A DNA stretch of 9,723 bases from Pseudomonadota bacterium (GCA_023417665.1 JAEZFA010000172.1:1-9723); one strand, 5' to 3'. Counted from the stretch's first letter, positions 1-6,924 are shown. Notes: generated by a model not told the origin, from the letters alone. Numbers and translations: made by a program.

Positions 1-578
1 TGGTGATGGTGGTGCCCTTCGCCGTCGGCCCGGACCAGAAGCTGCTCGCCGCGATCGGACCGGCGGTGCTCTGGATCGGCGCGCTGCTCGCGTCCCTTCT
101 CGGTCTCGACCGCATCTTCGGCGCGGATGCCGAGGACGGCAGCCTCGATCTGTTGCTGCTCGCGCCGCCACCGCTTGAATTGGTCGCGGCGGCCAAGGCG
201 ATCGCGCATTGGTGCGTATCGGGATTGCCGCTGGTGATCGTGACGCCGCTTCTCGGCCTGTTGCTCGGCGTGGAAGGAACCACGCTCGCTGCGGCGGCGC
301 TGATGCTGTTGGTCGGGACGCCGGCGGTTTCGTTTCTCGGTTTGATCGGCGCGGCACTTGCGGCGTCCCTGCCGCGCGCGGGGATGCTGATCGCGGTGCT
401 GATCGTGCCGTTCACGATCCCGGTGCTGATCTTCGGCACCGCGGCAACCACGGCGGCAGTGTCCGGCGACGGGTGGTTCGGAACCGCATTCAAGCTGCTT
501 TGCGCGGTTGCACTCTTTTCCTTCGTGATCGGGCCGCTCGCCGCCGCCGCTGCATTGCGGATCGGGCGCGGCCAATGA
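1..578 (+). CDS. ccmB: CcmB, haem exporter ABC permease subunit (5' truncated)
   Basis: Membrane subunit of the CcmAB ABC transporter, which works with CcmC, CcmD and CcmE in cytochrome c maturation; ATP hydrolysis by CcmA releases haem-loaded CcmE. The reading frame is open from the window edge (first full codon at 3) to TGA at 576-578, giving about 191 residues. CcmB proteins are about 220 residues, so roughly 30 N-terminal residues and the start lie outside; the in-frame GTG and ATG at the edge are internal codons. The visible part is very hydrophobic, with about five membrane segments, and contains the CcmB-like stretch LLGLDRIFGADAEDGSLDLL near residues 32-51 of the visible part. The product call rests on this stretch and on ccmC, ccmD and ccmG following directly; ccmA is expected just upstream. 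In Bradyrhizobium this gene has been called cycW. Confidence 0.9.
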   Translation, partial: VMVVPFAVGPDQKLLAAIGPAVLWIGALLASLLGLDRIFGADAEDGSLDLLLLAPPPLELVAAAKAIAHWCVSGLPLVIVTPLLGLLLGVEGTTLAAAALMLLVGTPAVSFLGLIGAALAASLPRAGMLIAVLIVPFTIPVLIFGTAATTAAVSGDGWFGTAFKLLCAVALFSFVIGPLAAAAALRIGRGQ

Positions 579-611
579 CGCCGCTACGCCGCATTGCCGG
601 GAAAATGGCCC

Positions 612-1358
612 ATGCCTAAAAACCGCAGCATGAGACTTTCGGAGCTTGCCAATCCCAACCGCTTCATGCGGCTCGCGCGGTGGATGATTCCGCTCTGCGC
701 GTTTGCGGGCGTCGTGCTGCTGGTCGCCGGGCTCTATCTCGGATTCCAGGCGCCGGCGGAACGCGACCAGGGCATCACCGCGCGCATCATGTTCGTGCAT
801 GTGCCGGCAGCGTGGCTTGCGCTCGGCATCTATTCGATGATGGCGATTGCCGCACTCGGCACGCTGGTGTGGCGGCATCCGCTTGCCGATGTCGCGCAGA
901 AGGCGGCAGCACCCATCGGCGCAAGCTTCGCGCTGATCTGTCTTGTCACCGGCTCGATCTGGGGACGGCCGACCTGGGGCACCTACTGGGAATGGGATGG
1001 CCGGCTCACCTCGATGCTGGTGCTGTTTCTGCTCTATCTCGGCATCATGGCGCTGTGGCGCGCCTTCGAGGAACCGTTGCAGGCGGCAAAAGCGGTCGCA
1101 ATTCTCACGCTCGTCGGCTTCATCAATATTCCGATCGTGAAGTTCTCGGTCGACTGGTGGAGTACGCTGCACCAGCCGGCATCGGTGTTTCGCCTCGGCG
1201 GGCCGACCATGCATGCCGCCTATCTTTCGCCGCTGCTGCTTTCGGCGCTCGGCTTTTCCCTTGCCGTCGCCGCCATGATGACGGCGGCCATGCGCAACGA
1301 GATCATCCGCCGCCGCGTGCGGACGCTCACGATCTTCGCCGCGAGCGAGGCGCGCTGA
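612..1358 (+). CDS. ccmC: CcmC, haem-handling protein of cytochrome c maturation
   Basis: Inner-membrane protein that presents haem to CcmE on the periplasmic side. It has six predicted membrane segments and the tryptophan-rich WWD motif (WGRPTWGTYWEWD, residues 118-129 region). Two histidines, H63 (in VHVP) and H187 (in LHQP), correspond to the axial haem ligands H60 and H184 known in E. coli CcmC. The 248-residue length is normal. Start choice: ATG at 612 is preferred because GGGA at 599-602 sits 9 nt upstream. An in-frame TTG at 594 would add six residues, and ATG at 630 would remove six but has no good ribosome binding site. The gene begins 33 bp after ccmB, and its TGA overlaps the ATG of ccmD by one base, so the two are probably translationally coupled. 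Known as cycZ in Bradyrhizobium. Confidence 0.95.
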   Translation: MPKNRSMRLSELANPNRFMRLARWMIPLCAFAGVVLLVAGLYLGFQAPAERDQGITARIMFVHVPAAWLALGIYSMMAIAALGTLVWRHPLADVAQKAAAPIGASFALICLVTGSIWGRPTWGTYWEWDGRLTSMLVLFLLYLGIMALWRAFEEPLQAAKAVAILTLVGFINIPIVKFSVDWWSTLHQPASVFRLGGPTMHAAYLSPLLLSALGFSLAVAAMMTAAMRNEIIRRRVRTLTIFAASEAR

Positions 1359-1510
1359 TGCGGGACTATCACGTAGCCTTCGTGACCGCCGCCTACGGCT
1401 TTGCGGCCTTCGTGCTCGCGGCGCTGGTCGTCTGGATCGCCGCCGACTATCGCCGGCAGCGAAAGCGTCTTGCCGAACTCGAAGCGTTGCGGGAGCAGCA
1501 GAGAAAGTAA
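1358..1510 (+). CDS. ccmD: CcmD, small membrane subunit of the haem exporter
   Basis: A 50-residue protein too short to stand out as an ORF. It has a short periplasmic N-terminus (MRDYHVAFVTAAYGF), one membrane helix (about residues 13-29, ending in VVWIA) and a cytoplasmic tail rich in Arg, Lys, Glu and Gln. This is the CcmD pattern: N-terminal aromatic residues, one helix, a charged coiled tail. CcmD associates with CcmABC and is needed to release haem-loaded CcmE. The start ATG overlaps the last base of the ccmC stop (TGATG), and GAGG at 1347-1350 lies 7 nt upstream as ribosome binding site. Position between ccmC and ccmG supports the call strongly. Known as cycX in Bradyrhizobium. Confidence 0.92.
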   Translation: MRDYHVAFVTAAYGFAAFVLAALVVWIAADYRRQRKRLAELEALREQQRK

Positions 1511-1512
1511 TC

Positions 1513-2049
1513 ATGCGCCGCGCAGTCGTCTTCATTCCGCTAGCGCTGTTCCTTGCGCTAGCGGTGGCGTTCTTCTCCCGTATCGGCGGCGATCACTCGG
1601 TCGTGCCGTCGGCGCTGATCGGCAAGCCCGCGCCGCAGCTAACGCTGCCTGCACTCGAAGGCGTCGGTACGCCGTCGCTCGATCCGGCGACATTCAAGGG
1701 TAACGTGACGCTCGTGAACGTCTGGGCATCGTGGTGCGCGCCGTGCCGGGTCGAGCATCCGCTGCTCGCGCAGCTTGCGAAAGACAAGCGCATCCGGGTC
1801 GCCGGCATCAATTACAAGGATCAGCCGGCGAACGCGGTGCGGTTCCTCACGCAGCTCGGCAATCCCTTCGCCGCGATCGGCGCCGACAGCGCGGGGCGGG
1901 CCGCGATCGAATGGGGCGTTTACGGCGTGCCGGAAACCTTCCTGGTCGGGAAGGATGGCACCATCCGTTACAAGCTCGTGGGCCCGATCACGCCGGAGAA
2001 TATCGGGCGCCTGCGGGCCGAGATCGAAAAGGCGCTGGCTGCAAAGTAG
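1513..2049 (+). CDS. ccmG: CcmG/DsbE, periplasmic thiol:disulfide oxidoreductase for cytochrome c maturation
   Basis: Membrane-anchored periplasmic thioredoxin that keeps the CXXCH cysteines of apocytochrome c reduced before haem attachment. The 178-residue protein has an N-terminal signal anchor (residues 1-22, RR then a hydrophobic stretch), the active site WCAPC at residues 74-78 (C75, C78) and the thioredoxin-fold cis-proline region GVYGVPET at 135-142. The CcmG-type GVYGVPE motif separates it from general thioredoxins. The start ATG is 2 nt after the ccmD stop; GAGAAAG at 1501-1507 is a modest ribosome binding site. The gene ends the ccm operon in this window; ccmH is not here. The first codons contain a perfect inverted repeat (1537-1564), listed separately. 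Known as cycY in Bradyrhizobium. Confidence 0.96.
   Translation: MRRAVVFIPLALFLALAVAFFSRIGGDHSVVPSALIGKPAPQLTLPALEGVGTPSLDPATFKGNVTLVNVWASWCAPCRVEHPLLAQLAKDKRIRVAGINYKDQPANAVRFLTQLGNPFAAIGADSAGRAAIEWGVYGVPETFLVGKDGTIRYKLVGPITPENIGRLRAEIEKALAAK
1537..1564 (+). repeat. Perfect 10-bp inverted repeat inside the ccmG signal-anchor codons
   Basis: CCGCTAGCGC (1537-1546) and GCGCTAGCGG (1555-1564) are exact reverse complements separated by an 8-nt loop. They begin 24 nt after the ccmG start codon and cover codons 9-18 (PLALFLALAV). Each arm also holds the self-palindrome CGCTAGCG, so the same 8-mer occurs twice in direct order. Both arms use the leucine codon CTA, which appears uncommon in this GC-rich window. 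As RNA this would be a strong hairpin near the start of translation. Any function is inference. Confidence 0.7.
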
Positions 2050-2077
2050 CGTTCTCTGCCGACTTTGATCTTCATCT

Positions 2078-2176
2078 CATTCGCCATGGCCGGGCTTGTC
2101 CCGGCCATCCATGCCTTTTCTGACGACGACCTTAGGAAGACGTGGATGCCCGGCACGAGGCCGGGCATGACGAGTG
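2078..2176. repeat. 99-bp palindromic double-hairpin repeat between convergent genes (REP/BIME-like)
   Basis: Two perfect hairpins face each other: ATGGCCGGG/CCCGGCCAT at 2086-2094 and 2100-2108 with loop CTTGT, and ATGCCCGGC/GCCGGGCAT at 2146-2154 and 2160-2168 with loop ACGAG. Both have 9-bp stems and 5-nt loops. The whole 2078-2108 segment is an imperfect inverted copy of 2146-2176. The spacer at 2109-2145 continues the symmetry weakly (CATCCATG against the complement of CGTGGATG). From memory, elements of this kind ('catggccgggcttgtcccggccatcc') are very numerous between genes in Bradyrhizobium and relatives. It lies 28 bp after the ccmG stop and 53 bp beyond the yciB stop, so it could also act as a two-way terminator, though it lacks a clear T-run. 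The rest of the 2050-2229 gap shows nothing I recognise. Confidence 0.8.
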
Positions 2177-2229
2177 AATAGGTGTTTGAACTTCCGGGGC
2201 GCTTTTCGAGTCAGAATCTCAGGGTCGGG

Positions 2230-2814
2230 TCAGTTCTTCGCGTCAGGATCCTTGATCGCGTATTTCGCCATGATCGGCGCCTGCGCGAGCGCGAACACGA
2301 GCGTCAGCGGGAGGAAGCCGAAAGTCTTGAAGGCGACCCACTGGTCGGTGGTGAAAGTGCGCCAGACGAATTCGTTGATCGCTGCCATCACCAGAAAGAA
2401 GATCGCCCAGTTGAAGGTGAGCTTCTTCCAGCCTTCTTCCTTCAGGTGGATCGCGCCGTCGAGCACCATCTGGAAGAGCGGGCGGCCGGTCGCCAGTCCC
2501 GCAAGCAGCACGACCGCGAACATCACATAGATGATCGTGGGCTTGAGCTTGATGAAGGTGTCGTTGTGCAGCCACAGCGTCAGCGCGCCGAATACCATGA
2601 CGATCACGGCGGTTACGATCGGCATCACCGGAAAGCGGCGGATCAGGTAATAGCTGATGCCGAGCGTCAGGAGTGTTGCGACCATGAAGGCGCCGGTCGC
2701 AAAATAAATCCCGGCATAGGAATTCGCGAAGAAGAACAGCAGCAGCGGCCCGAGATCGAGTGCGAGTTTCGGCAGCGGCGCGAGATGTTTTTTCGGTTCG
2801 GCGGCGTCGGTCAT
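2230..2814 (-). CDS. yciB: YciB/IspZ family inner-membrane septation protein A
   Basis: Polytopic inner-membrane protein of the YciB (intracellular septation protein A, IspZ) family. Family members are linked to cell division and envelope synthesis; the biochemical role is not settled. The 194-residue protein shows family hallmarks: LDLGPLLLFFFANSYAGIYFATGAFM (split: LDLGPLL from residue 19, ATGAFM at 39-44), FGALTLWLHNDTFIKLKPT at 75-93, the WKKLTFNWAIFFLVMAAINE region at 129-148, and VWRTF at 150-154. About five membrane helices are predicted by eye. It begins 31 bp after the ftsY stop, so it probably belongs to the same transcript as ftsY. No clear ribosome binding site precedes the ATG, but no other plausible start exists near the conserved N-terminus. 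The stop faces the end of ccmG across the 2078-2176 repeat. Confidence 0.93.
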   Translation of the reverse strand: MTDAAEPKKHLAPLPKLALDLGPLLLFFFANSYAGIYFATGAFMVATLLTLGISYYLIRRFPVMPIVTAVIVMVFGALTLWLHNDTFIKLKPTIIYVMFAVVLLAGLATGRPLFQMVLDGAIHLKEEGWKKLTFNWAIFFLVMAAINEFVWRTFTTDQWVAFKTFGFLPLTLVFALAQAPIMAKYAIKDPDAKN

Positions 2815-2845
2815 CGGTTTTTGTTGCCCAAAGATTGCGGCGCTT

Positions 2846-3763
2846 TCAAGCGGTCTCGTCGAGCCCGACCAGCGCGCGGGAGAAGTCTTTTGCGGAAAAG
2901 GCTTCGAGATCGTCGACGCTTTCGCCGACGCCGATGAAATGAACGGGCAGGCCGTGACGCGCGGAGATCGCGACCAGAATGCCGCCTTTGGCGGTGCCGT
3001 CGAGCTTGGTCACGACAAGTCCGGTGACGCCTGCGACCTGTTTGAAGGCTTCGACCTGGGAGAGCGCGTTCTGGCCCACGGTGGCGTCGAGCACCAGGAG
3101 CACCGCATGCGGCGCGCTGTCGTCGATCTTCCTGATGACGCGGACGATCTTTTCCAGTTCGCCCATCAGCGCTTCCTTGTTCTGGAGACGACCGGCGGTG
3201 TCGATCAGGAGGATGTCGGCGTTCTCCTCGCGAGCCTTGGTCAGCGCTTCGAAGGCGACGCCGGCGGGATCGGCGCCTTGCGACTTCGCGACGATGGAGG
3301 AATTGGTCCGGCCTGCCCAGAGCTTCAACTGCTCGATTGCCGCGGCACGGAAGGTGTCTGCCGCACCCAGCGTGACCTTCCTGCCTTCGGCGTGGAATTT
3401 CGCGGCGAGCTTGCCGAGCGTCGTGGTCTTGCCCGAGCCGTTCACGCCGACGGCAAGCACGACGAACGGCTTGTGCGCGGAAATTTCGAGCGGCTGCTCG
3501 ACCTTGGAAAGCACTTTCTCGACTTCGCTTGCGATCAGCGTCTTGAAGTCGGCTTCCTCATAGCGTTCGCCGAGACGGCCGTCGTTCAGCGCCGCGACGA
3601 TCTTCGTCGACGTCTCGACGCCGATGTCGGAGGCGATCAGCAGGTCCTCGACTTCCTGCAGGGTCTTCGGATCGGCGCGGCTCATGCCGATGCGCTTCAG
3701 GCCTTCGCCAAGACGCGAGGCGGAGCGGGCGAGCCCGTCGGTCAGTCGTTTCCAGAAACTCAT
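2846..3763 (-). CDS. ftsY: FtsY, signal recognition particle receptor GTPase
   Basis: Receptor for the signal recognition particle. It forms a GTP-dependent heterodimer with Ffh at the membrane and hands translating ribosomes to the SecYEG channel. The 305-residue protein has the four-helix N domain (about 1-95) and the G domain with G1 GVNGSGKT (106-113), the SRP-GTPase insertion motif DTFRAAA (136-142), G3 DTAGR (188-192), G4 TKLD (252-255) and the closing GVGE motif (278-281). It lacks the long acidic A domain of E. coli FtsY (497 residues), as is common in alphaproteobacteria. The N-terminal stretch MSFWKRLTDGLARS looks amphipathic and may be the lipid-contacting helix. Its ATG overlaps the mtaB stop by 4 nt (ATGA), indicating translational coupling. 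Its partner gene ffh is in this window on the opposite strand. Confidence 0.98.
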   Translation of the reverse strand: MSFWKRLTDGLARSASRLGEGLKRIGMSRADPKTLQEVEDLLIASDIGVETSTKIVAALNDGRLGERYEEADFKTLIASEVEKVLSKVEQPLEISAHKPFVVLAVGVNGSGKTTTLGKLAAKFHAEGRKVTLGAADTFRAAAIEQLKLWAGRTNSSIVAKSQGADPAGVAFEALTKAREENADILLIDTAGRLQNKEALMGELEKIVRVIRKIDDSAPHAVLLVLDATVGQNALSQVEAFKQVAGVTGLVVTKLDGTAKGGILVAISARHGLPVHFIGVGESVDDLEAFSAKDFSRALVGLDETA

Positions 3764-5004
3764 GCTGCAAGCAATCCCTTGGCGTCGTGGCCGGCAATTC
3801 GTATTTCCGCGATGGTGCCGCGTGCAAAGGGCCGCGAAAGCTTCACCGGCATGAAATGCTCGCTGCGGCCTTCGGTTCCGCTGTTTTCCACCAGCACGCG
3901 GCGCGATTTTCCGATTTCGTTTGCGAAGTGACGGTGCAGAAGCGTGTCGCCTTTTGCACGAAGGCGCGCGGCGCGCGCTTTTGCGATTTCGCGGCCAAGC
4001 TGCGGCATGCGCGCGGCCGGCGTTCCCTTTCGCGGCGAGAACGGAAAGACGTGCAGAAACGCGAGCCCGCAGTCTTCGGCGTGCTGGAGTGTATTCGCGA
4101 AATGCTCCTCGGTTTCGGTCGGGAAGCCGGCGATGAAATCGGCGCCGAACACGATGTCCGGCCGCAGCCGCCGCGCTTCTTCCGTGAACCTGATTGCGTC
4201 GCGCGTCAGATGACGCCGCTTCATGCGCTTCAAAATAAGATCGTCGCCGGCCTGCAAGGAGAGATGCAGATGCGGCATCAGCCGTTCCTCTTCGGCAAGC
4301 GCGCGCATGAAGTCTTCATCGACTTCGATGGAATCGATCGAAGAGATGCGAAGGCGCGGCAGCTCGGGAACGTGCCTGAGAATCTGGCGAACGAGGAAGC
4401 CGAGCTTCGGTGCGCCGGGAAGGTCGTCGCCCCATGAGGTGAGATCGACGCCGGTCAGCACGACCTCGCGATAGCCGCGTTCGGCGAGCGCGCGGATTTG
4501 CGAAACGACTTCGCCCGCACCGACCGAGCGCGACGGCCCGCGTCCGTAGGGAATGATGCAGAAGGTGCAGCGATGATCGCAGCCGTTCTGGATCTGCACG
4601 AAGGCGCGGGTATGGCCTTCGAAACCGTCGACCAGATGCAGTGCTGTCTCGCGAATGGAATCGAGGTCGTCGATCTGCACTTTCTCGAGCGTGCCGAAGG
4701 GCGCGCGCCATGTCGCGGCGTCGAGCTTGCGCGCGTTGCCGATCACGCTGGCGACTTCCGGCATGGCGGCAAAGGCTTCGGTCTCGGTCTGCGCGGCGCA
4801 GCCGGTCACGATAATCCTTGCCTCCGGGCGTTCGCGTTTCATGCGGCGGATCTGCTGCCGCGTCTGCCGCACGGCTTCGCCCGTGACCGCGCAGGAGTTC
4901 ACGATGATCGTGTTTTCGAGCTTCGCCTCTTCCGCGTGGCGGCGGATGGTTTCCGACTCGGTGATGTTGAGCCGGCAGCCGAAGGTAACGACTTCGACCG
5001 GCAT
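3760..5004 (-). CDS. mtaB: MtaB, tRNA t6A37 methylthiotransferase (radical SAM)
   Basis: Converts N6-threonylcarbamoyladenosine (t6A) at tRNA position 37 to the 2-methylthio form, using two [4Fe-4S] clusters and S-adenosylmethionine. The 414-residue protein has the N-terminal UPF0004 domain with three cluster cysteines C10 (FGCRLN), C38 (NSCAVT) and C69 (TGCAAQ), then the radical-SAM triad C142-C146-C149 in GCDHRCTFC, and a C-terminal TRAM-like domain after about residue 350. The FGCRLN opening and GCDHRCTFCIIPYGRG separate MtaB/YqeV from MiaB and RimO. The frame extends further upstream, but ATG at 5004 gives the canonical MPVEVVTFGCRLN start and overlaps the dapF stop by one base (TGATG); the upstream extension has no recognisable homology and is dapF in another frame. 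No ribosome binding site is evident, so translation probably depends on coupling to dapF. Confidence 0.95.
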   Translation of the reverse strand: MPVEVVTFGCRLNITESETIRRHAEEAKLENTIIVNSCAVTGEAVRQTRQQIRRMKRERPEARIIVTGCAAQTETEAFAAMPEVASVIGNARKLDAATWRAPFGTLEKVQIDDLDSIRETALHLVDGFEGHTRAFVQIQNGCDHRCTFCIIPYGRGPSRSVGAGEVVSQIRALAERGYREVVLTGVDLTSWGDDLPGAPKLGFLVRQILRHVPELPRLRISSIDSIEVDEDFMRALAEEERLMPHLHLSLQAGDDLILKRMKRRHLTRDAIRFTEEARRLRPDIVFGADFIAGFPTETEEHFANTLQHAEDCGLAFLHVFPFSPRKGTPAARMPQLGREIAKARAARLRAKGDTLLHRHFANEIGKSRRVLVENSGTEGRSEHFMPVKLSRPFARGTIAEIRIAGHDAKGLLAA

Positions 5005-5879
5005 CACGCAGCCGATGCCGTGTCGAGAATCTTTGCGTCGAGCACGCCTTCGAACTCGAATTCGGCAGGGCCCGTCATCAGCACATGGTCGTCGCTTTCG
5101 CGCCACTCGATAAGGAGATTGCCGCCGGGCAAAGCGAGATGTGTCTTTCGGCCGGTGCGCCTGGTGCGCGCGGCGGATACGGCAACGGCACAGGCCGCGG
5201 AGCCGCAGGCCTTGGTCAGGCCGGCGCCGCGTTCCCATGTGCGCATGACGATGTGCTCGCGATCCTTCACGCTTGCCAGCGAGATGTTCGCGCGCTCGGG
5301 AAAGATCGGATGGTTCTCCAGGAGCGGCCCGAACTTTTCGAGGTCGTAGGCGTAAGGATCATCCACCCAGAACACCGCATGGGGATTGCCCATCGAGACG
5401 ACCGAGGGCGAATGCAGGATCGGGGCATCGATCGGCCCGATCTGCAACTCGATTGCGCGGGTGTCGTGAAACTCCTCGGCAAGCGGGATCTCGCGCCAGT
5501 CGAAACGCGGCCGGCCCATGTCGACCGTGATCGTATTCTCGTTCTCGAAATGCGCGGGGATCAGGCCGGCGCGCGTCTCGTAGAGAAAATCGCGCTTGCC
5601 GGTCTTCTTCACGTCGCGCGAGACGACGCAGCGCATGCCGTTGCCGCAGGCGCCGGCTTCGGAGCCGTCATTGTTGTAGATGCGGACGAAGGCGTCGGTG
5701 CCGCCGGAGCGGGGCGGGTGGAGCACCATCAACTGGTCGAAGGGCACGGCCTCCTTGCGGGCAATCGCGCGCGCATCGGCCTCGGTCACGGGGGCGGAAT
5801 CGGCGCGCAGATCGAGCACGACGATGTCGTTGCCGATGCCGTTCATCTTCACGAAGGGGCGGTTCAGAAGCGCGCTCAT
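5004..5879 (-). CDS. dapF: DapF, diaminopimelate epimerase
   Basis: Interconverts LL- and meso-diaminopimelate in the cytoplasm, the step supplying meso-DAP for peptidoglycan and lysine. The 291-residue length is typical. The two catalytic cysteines of the two-base mechanism are present: C78 in GACGNGMRC and C225 in KACGSAAC. Substrate-contact motifs are also present: KMNGIGND (11-18), the SMGNPHAVF segment (162-170) and WERGAGLTKACG (215-226). The ATG at 5879 gives the usual short lead-in to FVKMNGIGND. No Shine-Dalgarno sequence precedes it; instead a 7-bp hairpin (5885-5907) lies just upstream. It is followed without a gap by mtaB and ftsY, an arrangement that, from memory, recurs in Rhizobiales. 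Confidence 0.97.
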   Translation of the reverse strand: MSALLNRPFVKMNGIGNDIVVLDLRADSAPVTEADARAIARKEAVPFDQLMVLHPPRSGGTDAFVRIYNNDGSEAGACGNGMRCVVSRDVKKTGKRDFLYETRAGLIPAHFENENTITVDMGRPRFDWREIPLAEEFHDTRAIELQIGPIDAPILHSPSVVSMGNPHAVFWVDDPYAYDLEKFGPLLENHPIFPERANISLASVKDREHIVMRTWERGAGLTKACGSAACAVAVSAARTRRTGRKTHLALPGGNLLIEWRESDDHVLMTGPAEFEFEGVLDAKILDTASAA

Positions 5880-5884
5880 GACGG

Positions 5885-5907
5885 GGCCGGATAAGTTCGT
5901 TCCGGCC
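5885..5907 (-). promoter_or_regulatory. Hairpin in the 5' leader of dapF
   Basis: GGCCGGA (5885-5891) and TCCGGCC (5901-5907) form a perfect 7-bp inverted repeat with a 9-nt loop, ending 5 bp from the dapF start codon. On the dapF strand the sequence TATAAG (5912 to 5907) is next to it and resembles a -10 box, but I find no matching -35. The hairpin could end transcription coming from the exported-protein gene (no T-run seen) or shape dapF translation; both are inference. Confidence 0.45.
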
Positions 5908-5944
5908 TTATATGGCGATTGACGGCAGGAATAGCCAGCCGGGC

Positions 5945-6883
5945 CTATTCGCCGGGAAAGGTGCCGAGCGCCGAAACGGCGGCGCGGATCGCAACCGGAT
6001 CGGGGGTGCCCGAGAGCGCCTTGTCGATGGCGGGCACGCGGGGCGGGTCGGCCCGCATGACGGCGTCCACCGCGCCAAGCCAGAAACCGGCGGCGCGGGC
6101 GCGGGCGACCGGCAGTTCCGCCTCGGCGGCGCCTGCGGCTTTCTTCAGCGCCTCGCGAAACAGCGCAAGGCTCGCCGCATCAATCGCCGCGCGCAGATTT
6201 GCCGCCGCCTCGGGCGTCCATTTCTGCGCGACCAGATCGGTCTGGCCTCGTGCGAGTGCGTTCAGGATACGCATGTTCAGCTTCTCTCCGTTCGGCAAGC
6301 CGGCAATAGCTTCGAAGGCGCCGTGCTTGCCGTCCGGCCCGTAATAGAAAGCGAAAACCTCGTTCCAGTTCTTCGGCGCGCCGTTCGTGAGCGACCAGTT
6401 CGGCTTTTCGTCCTTCGCCTTGCGCTCGGCTTCGCCGAGTTCGTAGCGCATGTAGTTCAACAGAAGCGCGGTCATGCCGGCATCGAGCGCCGCGATCCGC
6501 TCGGCGTCCGGGCTCCGCGCGAAGCGGCCGGTATGACCGATCGCGGCAAACAGAAATGCATTCTGGAACGAGGCGGAGCCGTAATGCCGCGCGGCGGCGG
6601 CCAGATAGCGGTCGAGGCGGCCGTTATAATTGTCGGCAAAGCGGGCAACCGAATGCGCCTTGAAGTGCTTGCCATAGGTGAAGAGTACGAGCGCCGCGTT
6701 CCAGTCCGGCTTGTCGCCGGAAAGAGCGGCGCGGATGTCGGCCATGTCCTGCGGGAACTTGTTGTGGGCGGTGACGTCGCTCGCGGTCAGATAGGGCCCG
6801 TGCCCGATCTGCCATGGCTCGCGGGCTTCGGCGGCGAGCGGCGCGAGGAACATGAGGGCAAGGGCGAGCAGGCGGGCGGGCAT
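5945..6883 (-). CDS. Exported protein of unknown function (312 aa)
   Basis: I do not recognise this protein securely. It has a clear signal peptide, MPARLLALALMFLAPLAAEA, with an AEA cleavage site after residue 20. The mature protein is about 292 residues, soluble, mainly Ala-rich helices, with no cysteine and no membrane segment after the signal. Segments that look conserved-like are LFTYGKHFKAHSVARFADNY (about 68-87), NYMRYELGEAE (143-153), and NWNEVFAFYYGPDGKHGAF (172-190). The last resembles the W-x-E-x-x-A-F-Y-x-G signature I associate, from memory only, with algal FEA1-type iron-assimilation periplasmic proteins. Start choice: ATG at 6883 has GGAG at 6890-6893 six nt upstream and yields a canonical signal peptide. 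An upstream in-frame ATG at 6910 would add nine residues and has a poorer site. It precedes dapF by 65 bp on the same strand and may be the first gene of that transcript. Confidence 0.75.
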   Translation of the reverse strand: MPARLLALALMFLAPLAAEAREPWQIGHGPYLTASDVTAHNKFPQDMADIRAALSGDKPDWNAALVLFTYGKHFKAHSVARFADNYNGRLDRYLAAAARHYGSASFQNAFLFAAIGHTGRFARSPDAERIAALDAGMTALLLNYMRYELGEAERKAKDEKPNWSLTNGAPKNWNEVFAFYYGPDGKHGAFEAIAGLPNGEKLNMRILNALARGQTDLVAQKWTPEAAANLRAAIDAASLALFREALKKAAGAAEAELPVARARAAGFWLGAVDAVMRADPPRVPAIDKALSGTPDPVAIRAAVSALGTFPGE

Positions 6884-6889
6884 GGCGTT

Positions 6890-6893
6890 CTCC
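6890..6893 (-). promoter_or_regulatory. Ribosome binding site deciding the start of the exported-protein gene
   Basis: GGAG on the minus strand lies 6 nt before the ATG at 6883. It favours this start over the ATG at 6910 and fits the signal peptide. Confidence 0.65.
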
Positions 6894-6924
6894 AGTTTCT
6901 TCTCCAGCATAGTTTTTCGCCCCT

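Noticed and set aside
2078..2176. CRISPR array or insertion sequence ends in the ccmG-yciB gap.
   Set aside because: There is only one inverted pair, no regular direct repeats with spacers, and no transposase frame.
2939..3931. A 330-codon plus-strand frame opposite ftsY, and similar long frames opposite mtaB, dapF and the exported protein.
   Set aside because: These lie fully over well-identified minus-strand genes and have shadow composition with no family features.
5005..5238. N-terminal extension of mtaB by 78 codons.
   Set aside because: The extension is dapF in another frame; the canonical FGCRLN motif begins a few residues after ATG at 5004, which overlaps the dapF stop.
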